DNA of 64,000 nt from Acidobacteriota bacterium (GCA_020199905.1 JAIVJS010000002.1:1-64000), one strand, 5' to 3'. Counted from the first letter of the stretch, positions 43,418 to 52,297 are shown. Notes: generated from the sequence alone by a model not told the origin. Translations and numbers: made by a program.

Positions 43418-44448
43418 CCATTCGCGCGGCGATCTTCGGCGCGAGCGGATACGCCGGCGGCGAGCTCCTGCGCCTGCTGCTCGATCACCCGAAGGCAGAG
43501 CCGGTCGCGGTGATCTCGCGCTCGCAGGCGGGTCAGCCCGTGGCGGCCGTGCACACGCACCTCTCGCGCCTGACCGACCTCGAGTTCACGAGCGCGCTGC
43601 CCGAAGGGGAGGACGAGCCCGAGGTCGTCTTCCTCGCCGGGCCTCACGGGTACGCGGTGGACGCCGCGCCGCCCCTTCTCGACCGCGGGATCCCCGTCGT
43701 GGATCTCTCCGCCGATTTCCGGCTGAAGAGCGCCGCGTCCTTCGAGCGGTTCTACGGCCCGGTGCCCGCGGGCTTCGCGCGCCAGCCCGAGTTCGTCTAC
43801 GGCCTGCCGGAGCTCTTCCGCGAGCAGATCGCCTCTTCCCGGGCGATCGCGTCCCCCGGCTGCTTCGCGACCGCGTCGATCCTGGCCCTCGCGCCCCTGT
43901 GGCGTGCGGGGCTCGTCGCAGACGGCGCCCCCGTCTCCGTTTTCGCGATCACGGGCTCGTCCGGCGCCGGCGTCACGCCGACTCCCACGACGCACCATCC
44001 CCGCCGCGCCTCCGCGTTCTTCGCGTACGCCCTGGACGGCCACCGCCACCTGCCCGAGATCGAGGAGTCGCTGTCGACCGTCGGCGGCCCGGCCGCCGGG
44101 CGGATCGTTTTCCAGACCCACTCGGCGCCCCTCGTCCGCGGGATCTTCGTCACGGCGACCGTCCCGCTCACGGCCGCGATGGACCGCGACGCGCTTCGCG
44201 CCGTGTACCGCGAGGCGTACGGCCACGAGTTCTTCGTGCGCCTCGTGGACGGATCGCCCGACGTCGCGGCGGTCAAGGGGACCAACTTCGCCGACCTCGG
44301 CGTGGCGTCCTCGGGCGACGTCGCGCGCGTCTTCGTCGCGATCGACAACCTGGTCAAAGGCGCGGCGGGCCAGGCGATCCAGGCGATGAACATCCTGTTC
44401 GGGCTTCCGGAGCCGACCGGGCTGAAAATGTCCGGAGTCTTCCCATGA
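43414..44448 (+). CDS. argC: N-acyl-gamma-glutamyl-phosphate reductase
   Basis: 344 residues from GTG 43414 (overlaps the preceding TGA). The NADP motif is IFGASGYAGGELLRLL; the catalytic cysteine is in SPGCFATASILAL; the His region is TPTPTTHHPRR. It reduces N-acylglutamyl-phosphate to the semialdehyde, the third step of arginine synthesis. Stop overlaps argD by 4 nt. Confidence 0.95.
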   Translation: MTIRAAIFGASGYAGGELLRLLLDHPKAEPVAVISRSQAGQPVAAVHTHLSRLTDLEFTSALPEGEDEPEVVFLAGPHGYAVDAAPPLLDRGIPVVDLSADFRLKSAASFERFYGPVPAGFARQPEFVYGLPELFREQIASSRAIASPGCFATASILALAPLWRAGLVADGAPVSVFAITGSSGAGVTPTPTTHHPRRASAFFAYALDGHRHLPEIEESLSTVGGPAAGRIVFQTHSAPLVRGIFVTATVPLTAAMDRDALRAVYREAYGHEFFVRLVDGSPDVAAVKGTNFADLGVASSGDVARVFVAIDNLVKGAAGQAIQAMNILFGLPEPTGLKMSGVFP

Positions 44449-45608
44449 GCCGCGCCGCGCAAGCCTCGGAAACCGGAATGGCCAGCGAGCTACCCACCTA
44501 CACGCGCTGGCCGATCACGCTCGCCCGCGGCGAGGGATCGACGGTCTGGGACGAGGCGGGGAAGGGCTACCTCGACCTCTACGGCGGGCACGCGGTCGCC
44601 TCGACGGGCCACGCGCATCCCGAGGTGGTCCGCGCGATCTCCGAGCAGGCGAAGACGCTGCTCTTCTACTCGAACGTGGTCGGGCTCGGCATCCGCACGC
44701 GCGCCGCGGACGCGATCGCGCGGCACGCGCCGGCGCCTCTCTCGAAGGTCTTCTTCGTCAACTCGGGGACCGAGGCGAACGAGAACGCGATGCGGCTGGC
44801 GCGCCGGGCGACCGGCCGGACGGATGTTCTCTCCTTCCACGGCGGGTTCCACGGCCGCACGGCCGACGCGATTTCCGCGGCGGGCCTCGAGAAATACCGC
44901 GCGCTCGGCGAGCCCAACGTGCCGGGCCACCGCCTCGCCCCCTTCGGCGATCTCGGCGCCGCGGACGCCCTGCTGGACGGCCGCGTCGCGGCGGTGCTGC
45001 TCGAGCCGATCCAGAGCCTCGCGGGCGTTCTGACCGCGGCGCCCGAGTATTTCCACGGCCTGCGCCGGCTCTGCGACGGACGCGGCGCGAAGCTGATCTA
45101 CGACGAGGTGCAGACGGGATTCGGGCGTACGGGAACGTTCTTTTTCGCGGGGCGGCACGGCGTCGTCCCGGATCTCGTGACGCTCGCCAAGGGAATCGCC
45201 AGCGGCGTCCCGATGGGCGCGGTGCTGGTCTCCGAGGAGATCGCCGCCGGCGTGAAGCCCGAGGAATACGGCACCACGTTCGGTGGCGGGCCGCTCGCGT
45301 GCGCGGCCGCCGAGGCGACCGTGCGCGTGATCGAGTCGGAGGGCCTGCTCGAGAACGTCCGGCGCGGCTCCGAACGCCTGCGCGCCGGGCTCGCGAAGCT
45401 GCCGGGCGTGCGCGAGGTCCGCGGCGAGGGTTTTCTCCTCGGCATCGTTCTCGACCGGCCGGGCAAACCCGTCCGCGAGGCGCTGATGGCGCGGGGAATT
45501 CTCGTCGGCGGGAGCGACCTGCCCGACGTGCTCCGGCTGCTGCCGCCCCTCGTTCTCCGCGAAGAGGAGATCGACCGGTTCCTGGCCGCCATGGGGGAGG
45601 TCCTGTGA
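44445..45608 (+). CDS. argD: N-acylornithine aminotransferase
   Basis: 387 residues from ATG 44445. Class-III aminotransferase features are FFVNSGTEANENAMRLAR, SFHGGFHGRTADAISAAG, LIYDEVQTGFGRTG and VTLAKGIASGVPMGAVL, where the Lys binds PLP. It converts the semialdehyde to N-acylornithine using glutamate. Overlaps the carbamoyltransferase gene by 4 nt. Confidence 0.95.
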   Translation: MSRAAQASETGMASELPTYTRWPITLARGEGSTVWDEAGKGYLDLYGGHAVASTGHAHPEVVRAISEQAKTLLFYSNVVGLGIRTRAADAIARHAPAPLSKVFFVNSGTEANENAMRLARRATGRTDVLSFHGGFHGRTADAISAAGLEKYRALGEPNVPGHRLAPFGDLGAADALLDGRVAAVLLEPIQSLAGVLTAAPEYFHGLRRLCDGRGAKLIYDEVQTGFGRTGTFFFAGRHGVVPDLVTLAKGIASGVPMGAVLVSEEIAAGVKPEEYGTTFGGGPLACAAAEATVRVIESEGLLENVRRGSERLRAGLAKLPGVREVRGEGFLLGIVLDRPGKPVREALMARGILVGGSDLPDVLRLLPPLVLREEEIDRFLAAMGEVL

Positions 45609-46609
45609 GGCACTTTCTGACGACGCGCGATCTCACGGCCGCGCAGTTCGAGGCCCTGCTCAACCGCGGCGAGGAGTTCCGCCAGGGCGCCGACAGCGAC
45701 GCGCTCTCGGGCACGCACGTCGGCCTCGTCTTCTTCAACCCTTCGCTGCGCACGCGCGTCTCGATGGAAGTCGCGGTCTCCAGGCTCGGCGGCACGCCCG
45801 TCACGCTGTCCGTGGGGAGCGACGCCTGGGCCATGGAGTACCGGGACGGCGTCGTCATGGACGGCCCGGCCGCGGAGCACGCGCGCGAGGGCGCCGGCGT
45901 GCTGGGGCGCTACTGCGACATGCTCGGAGTCCGCTCGTTTCCCGAGGGCAAGGACTACGAGGTCGACCGCCGCGAGCCGGTGCTGAACGCGTTTGCGCGG
46001 TACTCCGGCGTGCCGGTCATCAACCTGGAGTCGCCGCTCGACCACCCGTGCCAGGCGATGGCGGACGCGCTCACGATCCGCGAGCAACTCGGGAAGACGA
46101 CGGGCCGCCGCGTGCTCCTGACCTGGGCGTACCACCCGAAGGCGCTGCCGATGGCGGTGCCAAACTCCTTTCTCCTCGGAGCCGCCAGGCTCGGCGTCGA
46201 CCTCGTGCTCGCGCGGCCGGAGGGCTACGAGCTCGACGTGGACGTCGTCCGGGCGGCAGAGCGGCTGGCCGCGGAAAGCGGCGGCGCCCTGACCGTGACC
46301 GACGAGCGCGACGCCGTGTACGAGGGGGTGGAGGTCGTCTACGCGAAATCCTGGGGCGCGCTCGCGGACTACGGCGAGCCGGAGGCGGAGTTCACGCGCC
46401 GCGCGAAGCTGCGCGACTGGCGCGTCACCGAGGCGCGCATGGCGCGGGGGCGCAACGCGATCTTCATGCACTGCCTTCCCGTGCGCCGCAACGTCGTGGT
46501 GGACGACGCGGTGCTCGACGGCCGGCGCTCGGTCGTGCTCGACGAGGCCGAGAACCGGATGTACGCGCAGCAGGCGATCCTCGAGTGGCTCGCGTCGGAG
46601 AACCGGTGA
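45605..46609 (+). CDS. argF': N-acylornithine carbamoyltransferase (AOTCase/SOTCase type)
   Basis: 334 residues from GTG 45605. Carbamoyl-phosphate binding is VFFNPSLRTRVSMEVA. HPCQAMADAL, LTWAYHPKALPMAV, VVYAKSWGAL and MHCLPVRRN match Xanthomonas acetylornithine carbamoyltransferase and not ordinary ArgF. In the specificity loop (VMDGPAAEH) the residue equivalent to Glu92 of the Xanthomonas enzyme is Ala90. Published mutants at that site (E92A, P, S, V) switched it from acetyl- to succinylornithine. The carboxylated-Lys302 position is Val. The product is an N-acylcitrulline, consistent with a downstream deacylase. Confidence 0.85.
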   Translation: MRHFLTTRDLTAAQFEALLNRGEEFRQGADSDALSGTHVGLVFFNPSLRTRVSMEVAVSRLGGTPVTLSVGSDAWAMEYRDGVVMDGPAAEHAREGAGVLGRYCDMLGVRSFPEGKDYEVDRREPVLNAFARYSGVPVINLESPLDHPCQAMADALTIREQLGKTTGRRVLLTWAYHPKALPMAVPNSFLLGAARLGVDLVLARPEGYELDVDVVRAAERLAAESGGALTVTDERDAVYEGVEVVYAKSWGALADYGEPEAEFTRRAKLRDWRVTEARMARGRNAIFMHCLPVRRNVVVDDAVLDGRRSVVLDEAENRMYAQQAILEWLASENR

Positions 46610-47544
46610 AGGACGGGGCGCCGCTACCCGCCGCGGAGAAGCTCGCGCACCGGCTGACCGGAGTCGACGCGGAAATCCTCCGCGAGGCGCTCCCCTACAT
46701 CCGCCGCTTCAAGGGCAAGACCTTCGTGCTGAAGATCTCGGGCAAGGTGACGGAGAACCTCGAAGTCCTCTCGTCGCTCGCCGAGGAGATCGCATTGCTC
46801 CACCAGGTCGGGATTCGGGTGACGGTGGTCCACGGCGGGGGATCGCAGGCGACACAGCTTTCGGAGCGGCTCGGCCTCGAGACGAAGCTCGTGAACGGGC
46901 GCCGCGTCACCGACGACGACACGCTCGAGGTCGTCAAGATGGTATTCGCCGGGAAGATCTCCGTCGAAATCCTGTCCGCGCTCCGCGCCTTCGGCGTGCA
47001 GGCGGTCGGCGTCTCGGGCATCGACGGGAACGTGGTGCTGGCCCGCAGGCGGGCGAAGAAGAGCATGATGAACAGGGAGACCGGGAAGCGCGAGCTCATC
47101 GACTTCGGCAACGTCGGCGACGTCGTCGAGGTGGACCCGCGGCTCCTGACGACGCTTCTCGACGCGGGGTATCTCCCGATCGTCTCGCCCCTGGCGGCCG
47201 ACGAGGAAGGCAAGGTCTACAACGTCAACGCCGACGCGATCGCCTCCGCGCTGGCGGTCGAGCTCGCGGCGGAGAAGCTCATCCTCCTCTCCGACGTGCC
47301 GGGCGTTCTGGCGGACGCGGCCGATCCCGAGAGCCGGATCTCGCGGCTGACGGCGTCCGACGCGCGCAAGCTCGCGAAGAGCCCGGCCGTCACGGGCGGC
47401 ATGGTCGCCAAGCTGGAGGAGATCTCGCGCGTCGTCGAGGCCGGAGTCTCCGCGGTGCACATCGTCAACGGCAACCAGAGAAACGCCCTCCTTTCGGAGG
47501 TCTTCGGGGATACGGGGAGCGGGACGATGGTGATCGGCGCGTGA
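46606..47544 (+). CDS. argB: N-acylglutamate kinase
   Basis: 312 residues from GTG 46606, overlapping the previous stop. Amino-acid kinase features: FVLKISGKVTEN, VVHGGGSQATQLSERLGLETKLVNGRRVTDDDTL, VNADAIASALAVELAAEKLILLSDVPGVL and VTGGMVAKLEE. Unlike the Xanthomonas protein it is not fused to an acetyltransferase, so no NAGS activity is provided here. Length is near normal for a stand-alone kinase. Confidence 0.93.
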   Translation: MKDGAPLPAAEKLAHRLTGVDAEILREALPYIRRFKGKTFVLKISGKVTENLEVLSSLAEEIALLHQVGIRVTVVHGGGSQATQLSERLGLETKLVNGRRVTDDDTLEVVKMVFAGKISVEILSALRAFGVQAVGVSGIDGNVVLARRRAKKSMMNRETGKRELIDFGNVGDVVEVDPRLLTTLLDAGYLPIVSPLAADEEGKVYNVNADAIASALAVELAAEKLILLSDVPGVLADAADPESRISRLTASDARKLAKSPAVTGGMVAKLEEISRVVEAGVSAVHIVNGNQRNALLSEVFGDTGSGTMVIGA

Positions 47545-47576
47545 CCGCGCCGAGGGTGATTGGCGAGTAACGGACG

Positions 47577-48629
47577 ATGAGGGCCGCCGGCGTCACCACC
47601 GTCCTCGACCGGCTGATCGAGTTCGTCTCGATCCAGAGCGTCTCCGGCAACGAGGGCCCTCTGGCCGACCGCATCGCCGGGATCTGCGCGGACTTCGGCA
47701 TGCGGGCCGAGCGCGAAGGGCGCAACGTCGTCGCCCGGCGGGGGACGGGGAGCCCCTGCCTGCTGCTGAACTCGCATCTCGACACCGTTCCCGCGGTCGA
47801 CGGCTGGACCGGGGACCCGTGGGCGCCGCGCGTCGAAGGCGACCGGCTGGTCGGGTTGGGCGCGAGCGACGCCAAGGCCTCGGTGGCGGCGCTCCTCGAG
47901 GCGTTCCTGACCGCGCCCCTGCCTGAGCGGGGAAGCCTGCTTTTTGCCGCGACGTGCGACGAGGAGACCGGCGGTCAGGGCCTCGAAACGATCGCGCCGA
48001 ATCTGGACTTCGACGCGGCCATCGTCGGCGAGCCGAACCGGTTCTCGCCGGCGATCGCCCAGAAGGGTCTCGTCAAGGTGAAGCTGATCGCCCGCGGCCG
48101 CGCGGGGCACGCTGCGCGTCCGCATCTCGCGGACAACGCCATCGTCCGCGCCGCGGAAGACGTCGCCGCCATCGCCGCGATGCGCTTCGACGCCGAGGAT
48201 CCGTACCTTGGGAAGCCGACGGCGACCGCGACCGTGATCCGCGGAGGGCTCCGGTCCAACATCGTGCCGGACGTGTGTGAGGTGACGGTCGACGCGCGGA
48301 CGATCGGCGCCTTCGACAACGACGCGATGGTCGCGGCGATCCGCGCCGCCGTGAAGTCCGACTTCGAGATCCTCTCCGTGCGTCTCAGGCCCGTCGCCGG
48401 CGACCCCTCCTGGAAGATCGCGCAGGCCGCGTCCGCCGCCGCCGGCGGCGCCCCGATCACCGGCTTTCCGAGCGTCAGCGACCTCGCGCACCTCGGCGGC
48501 CGGCCGGCGATCGTCTTCGGGCCCGGCGAGCCGTCTCACTCGCATGCCGCCGACGAGTCGATCTCGATCGCGGCCATCCTGGAAGCGCCCGACGTCTATC
48601 GCCGGACCATTTCGGCGTACTTCGCGTGA
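47577..48629 (+). CDS. M20 deacylase (ArgE/N-acylcitrulline deacylase type)
   Basis: 350 residues from ATG 47577, 32 nt after argB. Zinc-site motifs: LLNSHLDTVPAVDGWTGDPW, GLGASDAKASVAALL, CDEETGGQGLE and FGPGEPSHSHAADE. It belongs to the ArgE/DapE/acetyl-lysine-deacetylase group. Given an N-acylornithine carbamoyltransferase in the same operon, the likely substrate is N-acetyl- or N-succinylcitrulline, giving citrulline for ArgG. Confidence 0.88.
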   Translation: MRAAGVTTVLDRLIEFVSIQSVSGNEGPLADRIAGICADFGMRAEREGRNVVARRGTGSPCLLLNSHLDTVPAVDGWTGDPWAPRVEGDRLVGLGASDAKASVAALLEAFLTAPLPERGSLLFAATCDEETGGQGLETIAPNLDFDAAIVGEPNRFSPAIAQKGLVKVKLIARGRAGHAARPHLADNAIVRAAEDVAAIAAMRFDAEDPYLGKPTATATVIRGGLRSNIVPDVCEVTVDARTIGAFDNDAMVAAIRAAVKSDFEILSVRLRPVAGDPSWKIAQAASAAAGGAPITGFPSVSDLAHLGGRPAIVFGPGEPSHSHAADESISIAAILEAPDVYRRTISAYFA

Positions 48630-48654
48630 AGCGGCGCGATCGCGGCGTGCCGGG

Positions 48655-49929
48655 GTGAAGCGCCGCAAGTCCGCCCCCGGGCCGCGGCGGGGGAAGACGT
48701 CCGGAAAGAAGGCGCTCTGGGGCGCGGGGTTCGCCTCCGGTCCGGGCGAGGCGCTCGCCCGCCTCTCGATCTCGCATCCCTGGGACCGGCGGCTGGCGGA
48801 GGTCGACCTGCGCGGCTCGCTCGCGCACGCGAGAGGGCTCCAGCGCTCCGGACTCCTGACGCGTGCGGCGCTCGCGCGGATCGAATCGGCCCTCCGCCGG
48901 ATCGCCGGGGAGATCGAGCGAGGGAGCTTCCGATTCGAGGACGCGGACGAGGACATTCACTTGAACGTCGAGCGCCGGCTGATCGAGCTCGCCGGCGACG
49001 CGGGACGGCGCATCCATGCCGGGCGGTCCCGCAACGACCAGGTCGCGCTCGACCTGCGGCTCTGGACGATCGCCGCCATCGACCGGGCGTCGGAGGCCGC
49101 GCGCGTGCTCGGCACCGCGCTCCTCGACCGCGCCGATGAGTTCCTGGAAGCCAATGTGGTCGTCGCCGCCCGCACGCACCTGCGCGGCGCGCAGCCGGTC
49201 CTGCTCGCCCATGTGTTCCACGCGTGGGTCGAGATGCTGCTCCGCGACCGCGGCCGTCTGGCGGACGCGCGGCGGCGGGCCGCGGTGTCCCCCCTCGGGT
49301 CCGGCGCGTGCGCCGGCTCGACGCTGCCGCTCGACCGCAAAGGCGTCGCCCGCGAGCTTGGCCTGCCGTCTCTTTCCGCCAACAGCCTCGACGCCGTCTC
49401 CGACCGCGACTTCGCCGCGGAGTTCGAATCCGCCGCGGCGCTCGCGATGGCGCACCTCTCCCGCATCGCGGAGGATCTGATCCTCTGGACGGGAGAGGAG
49501 TACCGCCTGTTCCTGCTCTCCGACGCGACGTCCACCGGCTCATCGATGATGCCGCAAAAGAAGAATCCGGACTCCCTGGAGCTCACGCGCGGAAAAGCGG
49601 GACGAGTGTTCGGGAACCTCATGGCGACGCTGACCGTCATCAAGGGCCTACCCCTCTCCTACGACCGCGACCTCCAGGAAACGCAGCAGCCGCTCTTCGA
49701 GACCGCCGACGCGCTCGAGCTCTCGCTGGCGGCCGTGACGGAAGTCGTGGCGGGCCTGCGCCTGCGCCCGGAAAACGAGCGTGCCCCGATCGAGCCGACC
49801 ACCCTCGCGACCGACGTCGCCGAGGAGCTCGTCGCCCGCGGCGTCCCGTTCCGCACCGCCCACGAGACTGGATACCCTCCCGCCGAACCGGAAACAGCGA
49901 TGGCCGGGGCACCAAGGCACGTTATGTGA
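48655..49929 (+). CDS. argH: Argininosuccinate lyase, C-terminus replaced
   Basis: 424 residues from GTG 48655. Fumarase-superfamily blocks are present: EDADEDIHLNVERRL, AGRSRNDQVALDLRL, DRDFAAEFESAAALAM and the signature STGSSMMPQKKNPDSLEL. After ARGVPFRTAHE (about 49866) a normal ArgH continues for 45-60 residues (VVGRLV type helices); here it ends in 21 unrelated residues (TGYPPAEPETAMAG...). No other frame restores the tail. This marks a junction with the cassette region. Activity may be lost unless another copy exists. Confidence 0.85.
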   Translation: MKRRKSAPGPRRGKTSGKKALWGAGFASGPGEALARLSISHPWDRRLAEVDLRGSLAHARGLQRSGLLTRAALARIESALRRIAGEIERGSFRFEDADEDIHLNVERRLIELAGDAGRRIHAGRSRNDQVALDLRLWTIAAIDRASEAARVLGTALLDRADEFLEANVVVAARTHLRGAQPVLLAHVFHAWVEMLLRDRGRLADARRRAAVSPLGSGACAGSTLPLDRKGVARELGLPSLSANSLDAVSDRDFAAEFESAAALAMAHLSRIAEDLILWTGEEYRLFLLSDATSTGSSMMPQKKNPDSLELTRGKAGRVFGNLMATLTVIKGLPLSYDRDLQETQQPLFETADALELSLAAVTEVVAGLRLRPENERAPIEPTTLATDVAEELVARGVPFRTAHETGYPPAEPETAMAGAPRHVM

Positions 49930-49940
49930 CCAAAATCGCG

Positions 49941-50040
49941 GCCTGACACTCCGGAGTCCGTCTCAATCTGCAGGTCGCATCTTGTTGAGCCGCCGAGGCG
50001 TGTCTCCCGTCGGAACTTCCCGCGGGATAGAACGTCAGGC
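49941..50040 (+). repeat. Inverted GCCTGAC...GTCAGGC pair, attC-like remnant
   Basis: A perfect 7-bp inverted pair, GCCTGAC at 49941-49947 and GTCAGGC at 50034-50040, encloses about 86 bp just after truncated argH. The left half equals the outer arm of the attC sites at 52982 and 54337. The right half differs from the canonical GTTAGGC at one base. Another GTCAGGC lies at 50088-50094. Probably a degenerate attC or array boundary. Confidence 0.4.
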
Positions 50041-50105
50041 CGCGGTCTTCGCAGCGTTTGCCTCAAAAATTGGGCGGTCTAATACATGTCAGGCGCCCTC
50101 GGCAC

Positions 50106-50573
50106 ATGAGTTACCGAAAAACTTCTCTGCACTCGGTCATATTGGCCCTCATCTTCACCTCAGCATTGGTTACCGGCTCATGCGCGAGCGTATCTCGGCC
50201 CGACTCGCCAGCCGAGGTCGAACGAGTGGTTGCTGCCCTCGCGGCCGCCATTAATTCCGCTGACATTGACAGATTCATGGTTCTCTTCGATCCTGATGCG
50301 ACCGCATTTCTCCCAACCGCCGCCACTCCGGCTCGGCTCACTGGCGCAGCGCAAATCCGGGCGGTGGTCTCCCCCGTGCTGGAGACTAGGCCAACTAACC
50401 CGATGGCCGTTCGAGAACTCCTGATCACTGTCGAAGGAGCCATGGCGATAGCCAGCTTCGAGATCGGCAATCCCATCGTGCATTCACGTCGGACACTCGT
50501 GCTCATGAACAGAGGCGGGAACTGGAAGATTGTTCACCTGCACGCTTCGAATCTGCGGGCTGAGAGCAATTAG
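50106..50573 (+). CDS. Cassette gene: NTF2/SnoaL-like lipoprotein
   Basis: 155 residues from ATG 50106. A signal peptide (SVILALIFTSALVTGSC) ends at a possible lipid-modified cysteine; the box is atypical at -3 (Thr). The mature part follows the SnoaL/DUF4440 pattern: EVERVVAALAAAINSADIDRFM, FDPDATAFLP, and a C-terminal GNWKIVHLHAS. Such domains bind small ligands or act as simple enzymes. The attC site begins 22 bp after the stop, as expected for a single-gene cassette. AT-richer codon use than the operon upstream. Confidence 0.7.
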   Translation: MSYRKTSLHSVILALIFTSALVTGSCASVSRPDSPAEVERVVAALAAAINSADIDRFMVLFDPDATAFLPTAATPARLTGAAQIRAVVSPVLETRPTNPMAVRELLITVEGAMAIASFEIGNPIVHSRRTLVLMNRGGNWKIVHLHASNLRAESN

Positions 50574-50595
50574 CGCCGCTAATGGTGGACGGGGC

Positions 50596-50665
50596 GCCTA
50601 ACCCGCGGCTGCAGCGGACGCCGTCGGCTTCGCCGCCGTCGCCGCTGAGCCGCCAACCGTTAGGC
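50596..50665 (+). repeat. attC site 1 (70 bp)
   Basis: Outer arms GCCTAAC (50596-50602) and GTTAGGC (50659-50665) are perfect complements and fit RYYYAAC/GTTRRRY. Inner arms cggctgcagcgg and ccgctgagccg pair with one extrahelical base, and the centre (acgccgtcggc ttcg ccgccgtcg) forms the terminal hairpin. This is a textbook integron recombination site. Confidence 0.9.
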
Positions 50666-50699
50666 GCGCTCCCAGTCGAGACCTGTCATTCGAGGGTTG

Positions 50700-51599
50700 A
50701 TGAGTAGCTGGCGAAACGGCAAAGCCCTTGCAGCGGCCATTTCACGCGATACGGCGATTGTCGACCAACGCCTCCTTCAAGCCTTTGCTTCCGTCCCTCG
50801 CGAGCGTTTCGTCGGCTCGCCGCCGTGGCTCATCGCCAGGCCCTCGTACGATGGCTCGAGCGGCGCGACCTACGAAGAAACCAACGATCTGAAGGCCCTG
50901 TACGGCAACGTCTCCATCGCCCTTGACAGCGGTCGGCAACTCTACAACGGCGCACCGGGGACGGTGGCCGTTTGGCTTGACGCCCTTGCGCCGCAATGTG
51001 GTGAACGTGCTTTCCACGTCGGATGTGCCACCGGCTACTACACGGCCATCCTGTCGCAGCTCGTTGGCAGAACCGGTGTGGTCGTCGGAGTCGATGTCGA
51101 TGAAAAGCTCGTCCGTATTGCCGAGAAAGCGCTCGCAGAGCACCGGAACGTCATGGTCGAGGCGGCTGATGGCTTGCGTTTTGATCCGGGAACATTCGAT
51201 GTCGCCTTGGTCAGCGCGGGCCTGGCCGAGATACCGGCGTTGTGGCTCTCCCGCATGAGCAGCCGCGGGCGGTTCACCATCCCCCTCACAGTTCCGCTGC
51301 CGAGTCGAGGTGGTCAGACCAACCTATCGAAGGGTATCGTCTTTTTGGTCGAGCGTATTGGCGCGCAGTACTCCGCGAGAATGATTGGCGGTGCGATCAT
51401 ATTCACAGCGGCCGGCGAAGAGGCGCGCGACGCCCAGAGACGCCTCATGAAGAGTTTGGAGAGGGCGAGCCCGCGCGAGGTGCGATCGCTGCGCCGTGAT
51501 GCACATCTACCGAGTGAAGCTTGCTGGTTGCACAACAACAGCTATTGCTTGTCGCGTGCCCAGATTCCAAGCCTAGGCAGTGTGACGGTGAGCGGTTGA
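50700..51599 (+). CDS. Cassette gene: PCMT-like SAM methyltransferase
   Basis: 299 residues from ATG 50700; TTG 50697 is directly upstream. The N-terminal part VDQRLLQAFASVPRERFVG is typical of protein-L-isoaspartate O-methyltransferases. SAM binding motif I is AFHVGCATGYYTAIL, then VVGVDVDEKLVRIAEKAL, and LVSAGLAEIP marks the post-II region. The C-terminal 90 residues are longer than in Pcm. Stop is 46 bp before the degenerate attC. Lower GC than the chromosome, suggesting acquisition. Confidence 0.8.
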   Translation: MSSWRNGKALAAAISRDTAIVDQRLLQAFASVPRERFVGSPPWLIARPSYDGSSGATYEETNDLKALYGNVSIALDSGRQLYNGAPGTVAVWLDALAPQCGERAFHVGCATGYYTAILSQLVGRTGVVVGVDVDEKLVRIAEKALAEHRNVMVEAADGLRFDPGTFDVALVSAGLAEIPALWLSRMSSRGRFTIPLTVPLPSRGGQTNLSKGIVFLVERIGAQYSARMIGGAIIFTAAGEEARDAQRRLMKSLERASPREVRSLRRDAHLPSEACWLHNNSYCLSRAQIPSLGSVTVSG

Positions 51600-51623
51600 G
51601 TGTTGGCGAGAAAGGCGGTGAGC

Positions 51624-51715
51624 TCTAAACCGTTAGGCGAGCAGAGAGCAACGGCGCGCAAAACGGGACTCGCTCTGCTGCGCTGCGCGAGCCGCTGAGC
51701 TTAGGGACGTTAGGC
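51624..51715 (+). repeat. attC site 2 (degenerate)
   Basis: The right half (gccgctgagcttagggac, then GTTAGGC at 51709-51715) matches the other sites, and a 70-bp span would begin at 51646. The left arm is poor: gagcaac at 51646-51652 or tctaaac at 51624-51630. A second GTTAGGC lies at 51632-51638, and gcgagcagag (51637-51646) pairs with ctctgctgcgc (51673-51683). Probably a damaged or composite site. Confidence 0.6.
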
Positions 51716-51799
51716 CGACAGACGCGCGTCACCGCCGATATCGACGCCCCGTGTCGGCCATGGGCTATAGACCATCACTCGAACCCCGGGAGGAACACC

Positions 51800-52249
51800 G
51801 TGATCGTTGAAGCACAGGTAACCATCAACGGATCCAAGGCGGCGACCTGGGCCGCAATCACCCGCATCGAGAACGCCTCGGAAACCATCAGCGGAATCCG
51901 AAAACATTGAGATTCCCGAAAAGCCGGCAAACGGGCTCGTCGGACTGAAGTGGCGAGAGACCCGAAGGCTATTCGGCAAGCCAGCTACCGCGGACAAGTG
52001 GATCACTGATGCTGCTGAGAACGAGTTCGACACAACCAGAGCGGAAAGTGATGGATTTGTATTCTTATCCACCATGAGTATTTCAGAGCGTAGTGGCGGC
52101 ATTACGTTGACTAGGTCTCATGATTCCAAGCCTCAAGGTATCGTTGCAAAATTAATGTCGATCCCAATGGGGTTTCTGTTCAAGGGCGTGGCGGAAAAGG
52201 CCCTCTGCAGGACCGAAACGATATTAAGTCCGCAATTGAACACGAATGA
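51800..52249 (+). pseudogene. Broken SRPBCC-family gene in cassette
   Basis: GTG 51800 (gggagg upstream) starts VIVEAQVTINGSKAATWAAI, an SRPBCC/polyketide-cyclase N-terminus. An extra c at 51898/51899 shifts the frame; removing it reads SGIENIEIPEKPANGL and then LKWRETRRLFGKPATADKW, WITDAAENEFDTT. A missing base near 52201 shifts it back; restoring it gives LQDRNDIKSAIEHE and a stop at 52247-52249. The two indels cancel. Either a decayed cassette gene or two assembly errors. Confidence 0.7.
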
Positions 52250-52297
52250 TTGCTGAAAACACACTCTCCCTCACCACCACCCGACCTCGGAGGTTCT

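Noticed and set aside
41193-46609. Ordinary acetylated arginine pathway with standard ArgF ornithine carbamoyltransferase
   Set aside because: KSWGAL, LTWAYHPK and HPCQ contexts match N-acylornithine carbamoyltransferases, and a deacylase for citrulline follows in the operon.
49866-50040. Rest of argH in another frame
   Set aside because: None of the three forward frames after 49866 restores the conserved ArgH C-terminal helices.
51632-51638. Separate cassette boundary at the extra GTTAGGC
   Set aside because: Only 77 bp from the next GTTAGGC, with no matching left arm and no gene between; treated as part of the degenerate attC 2.
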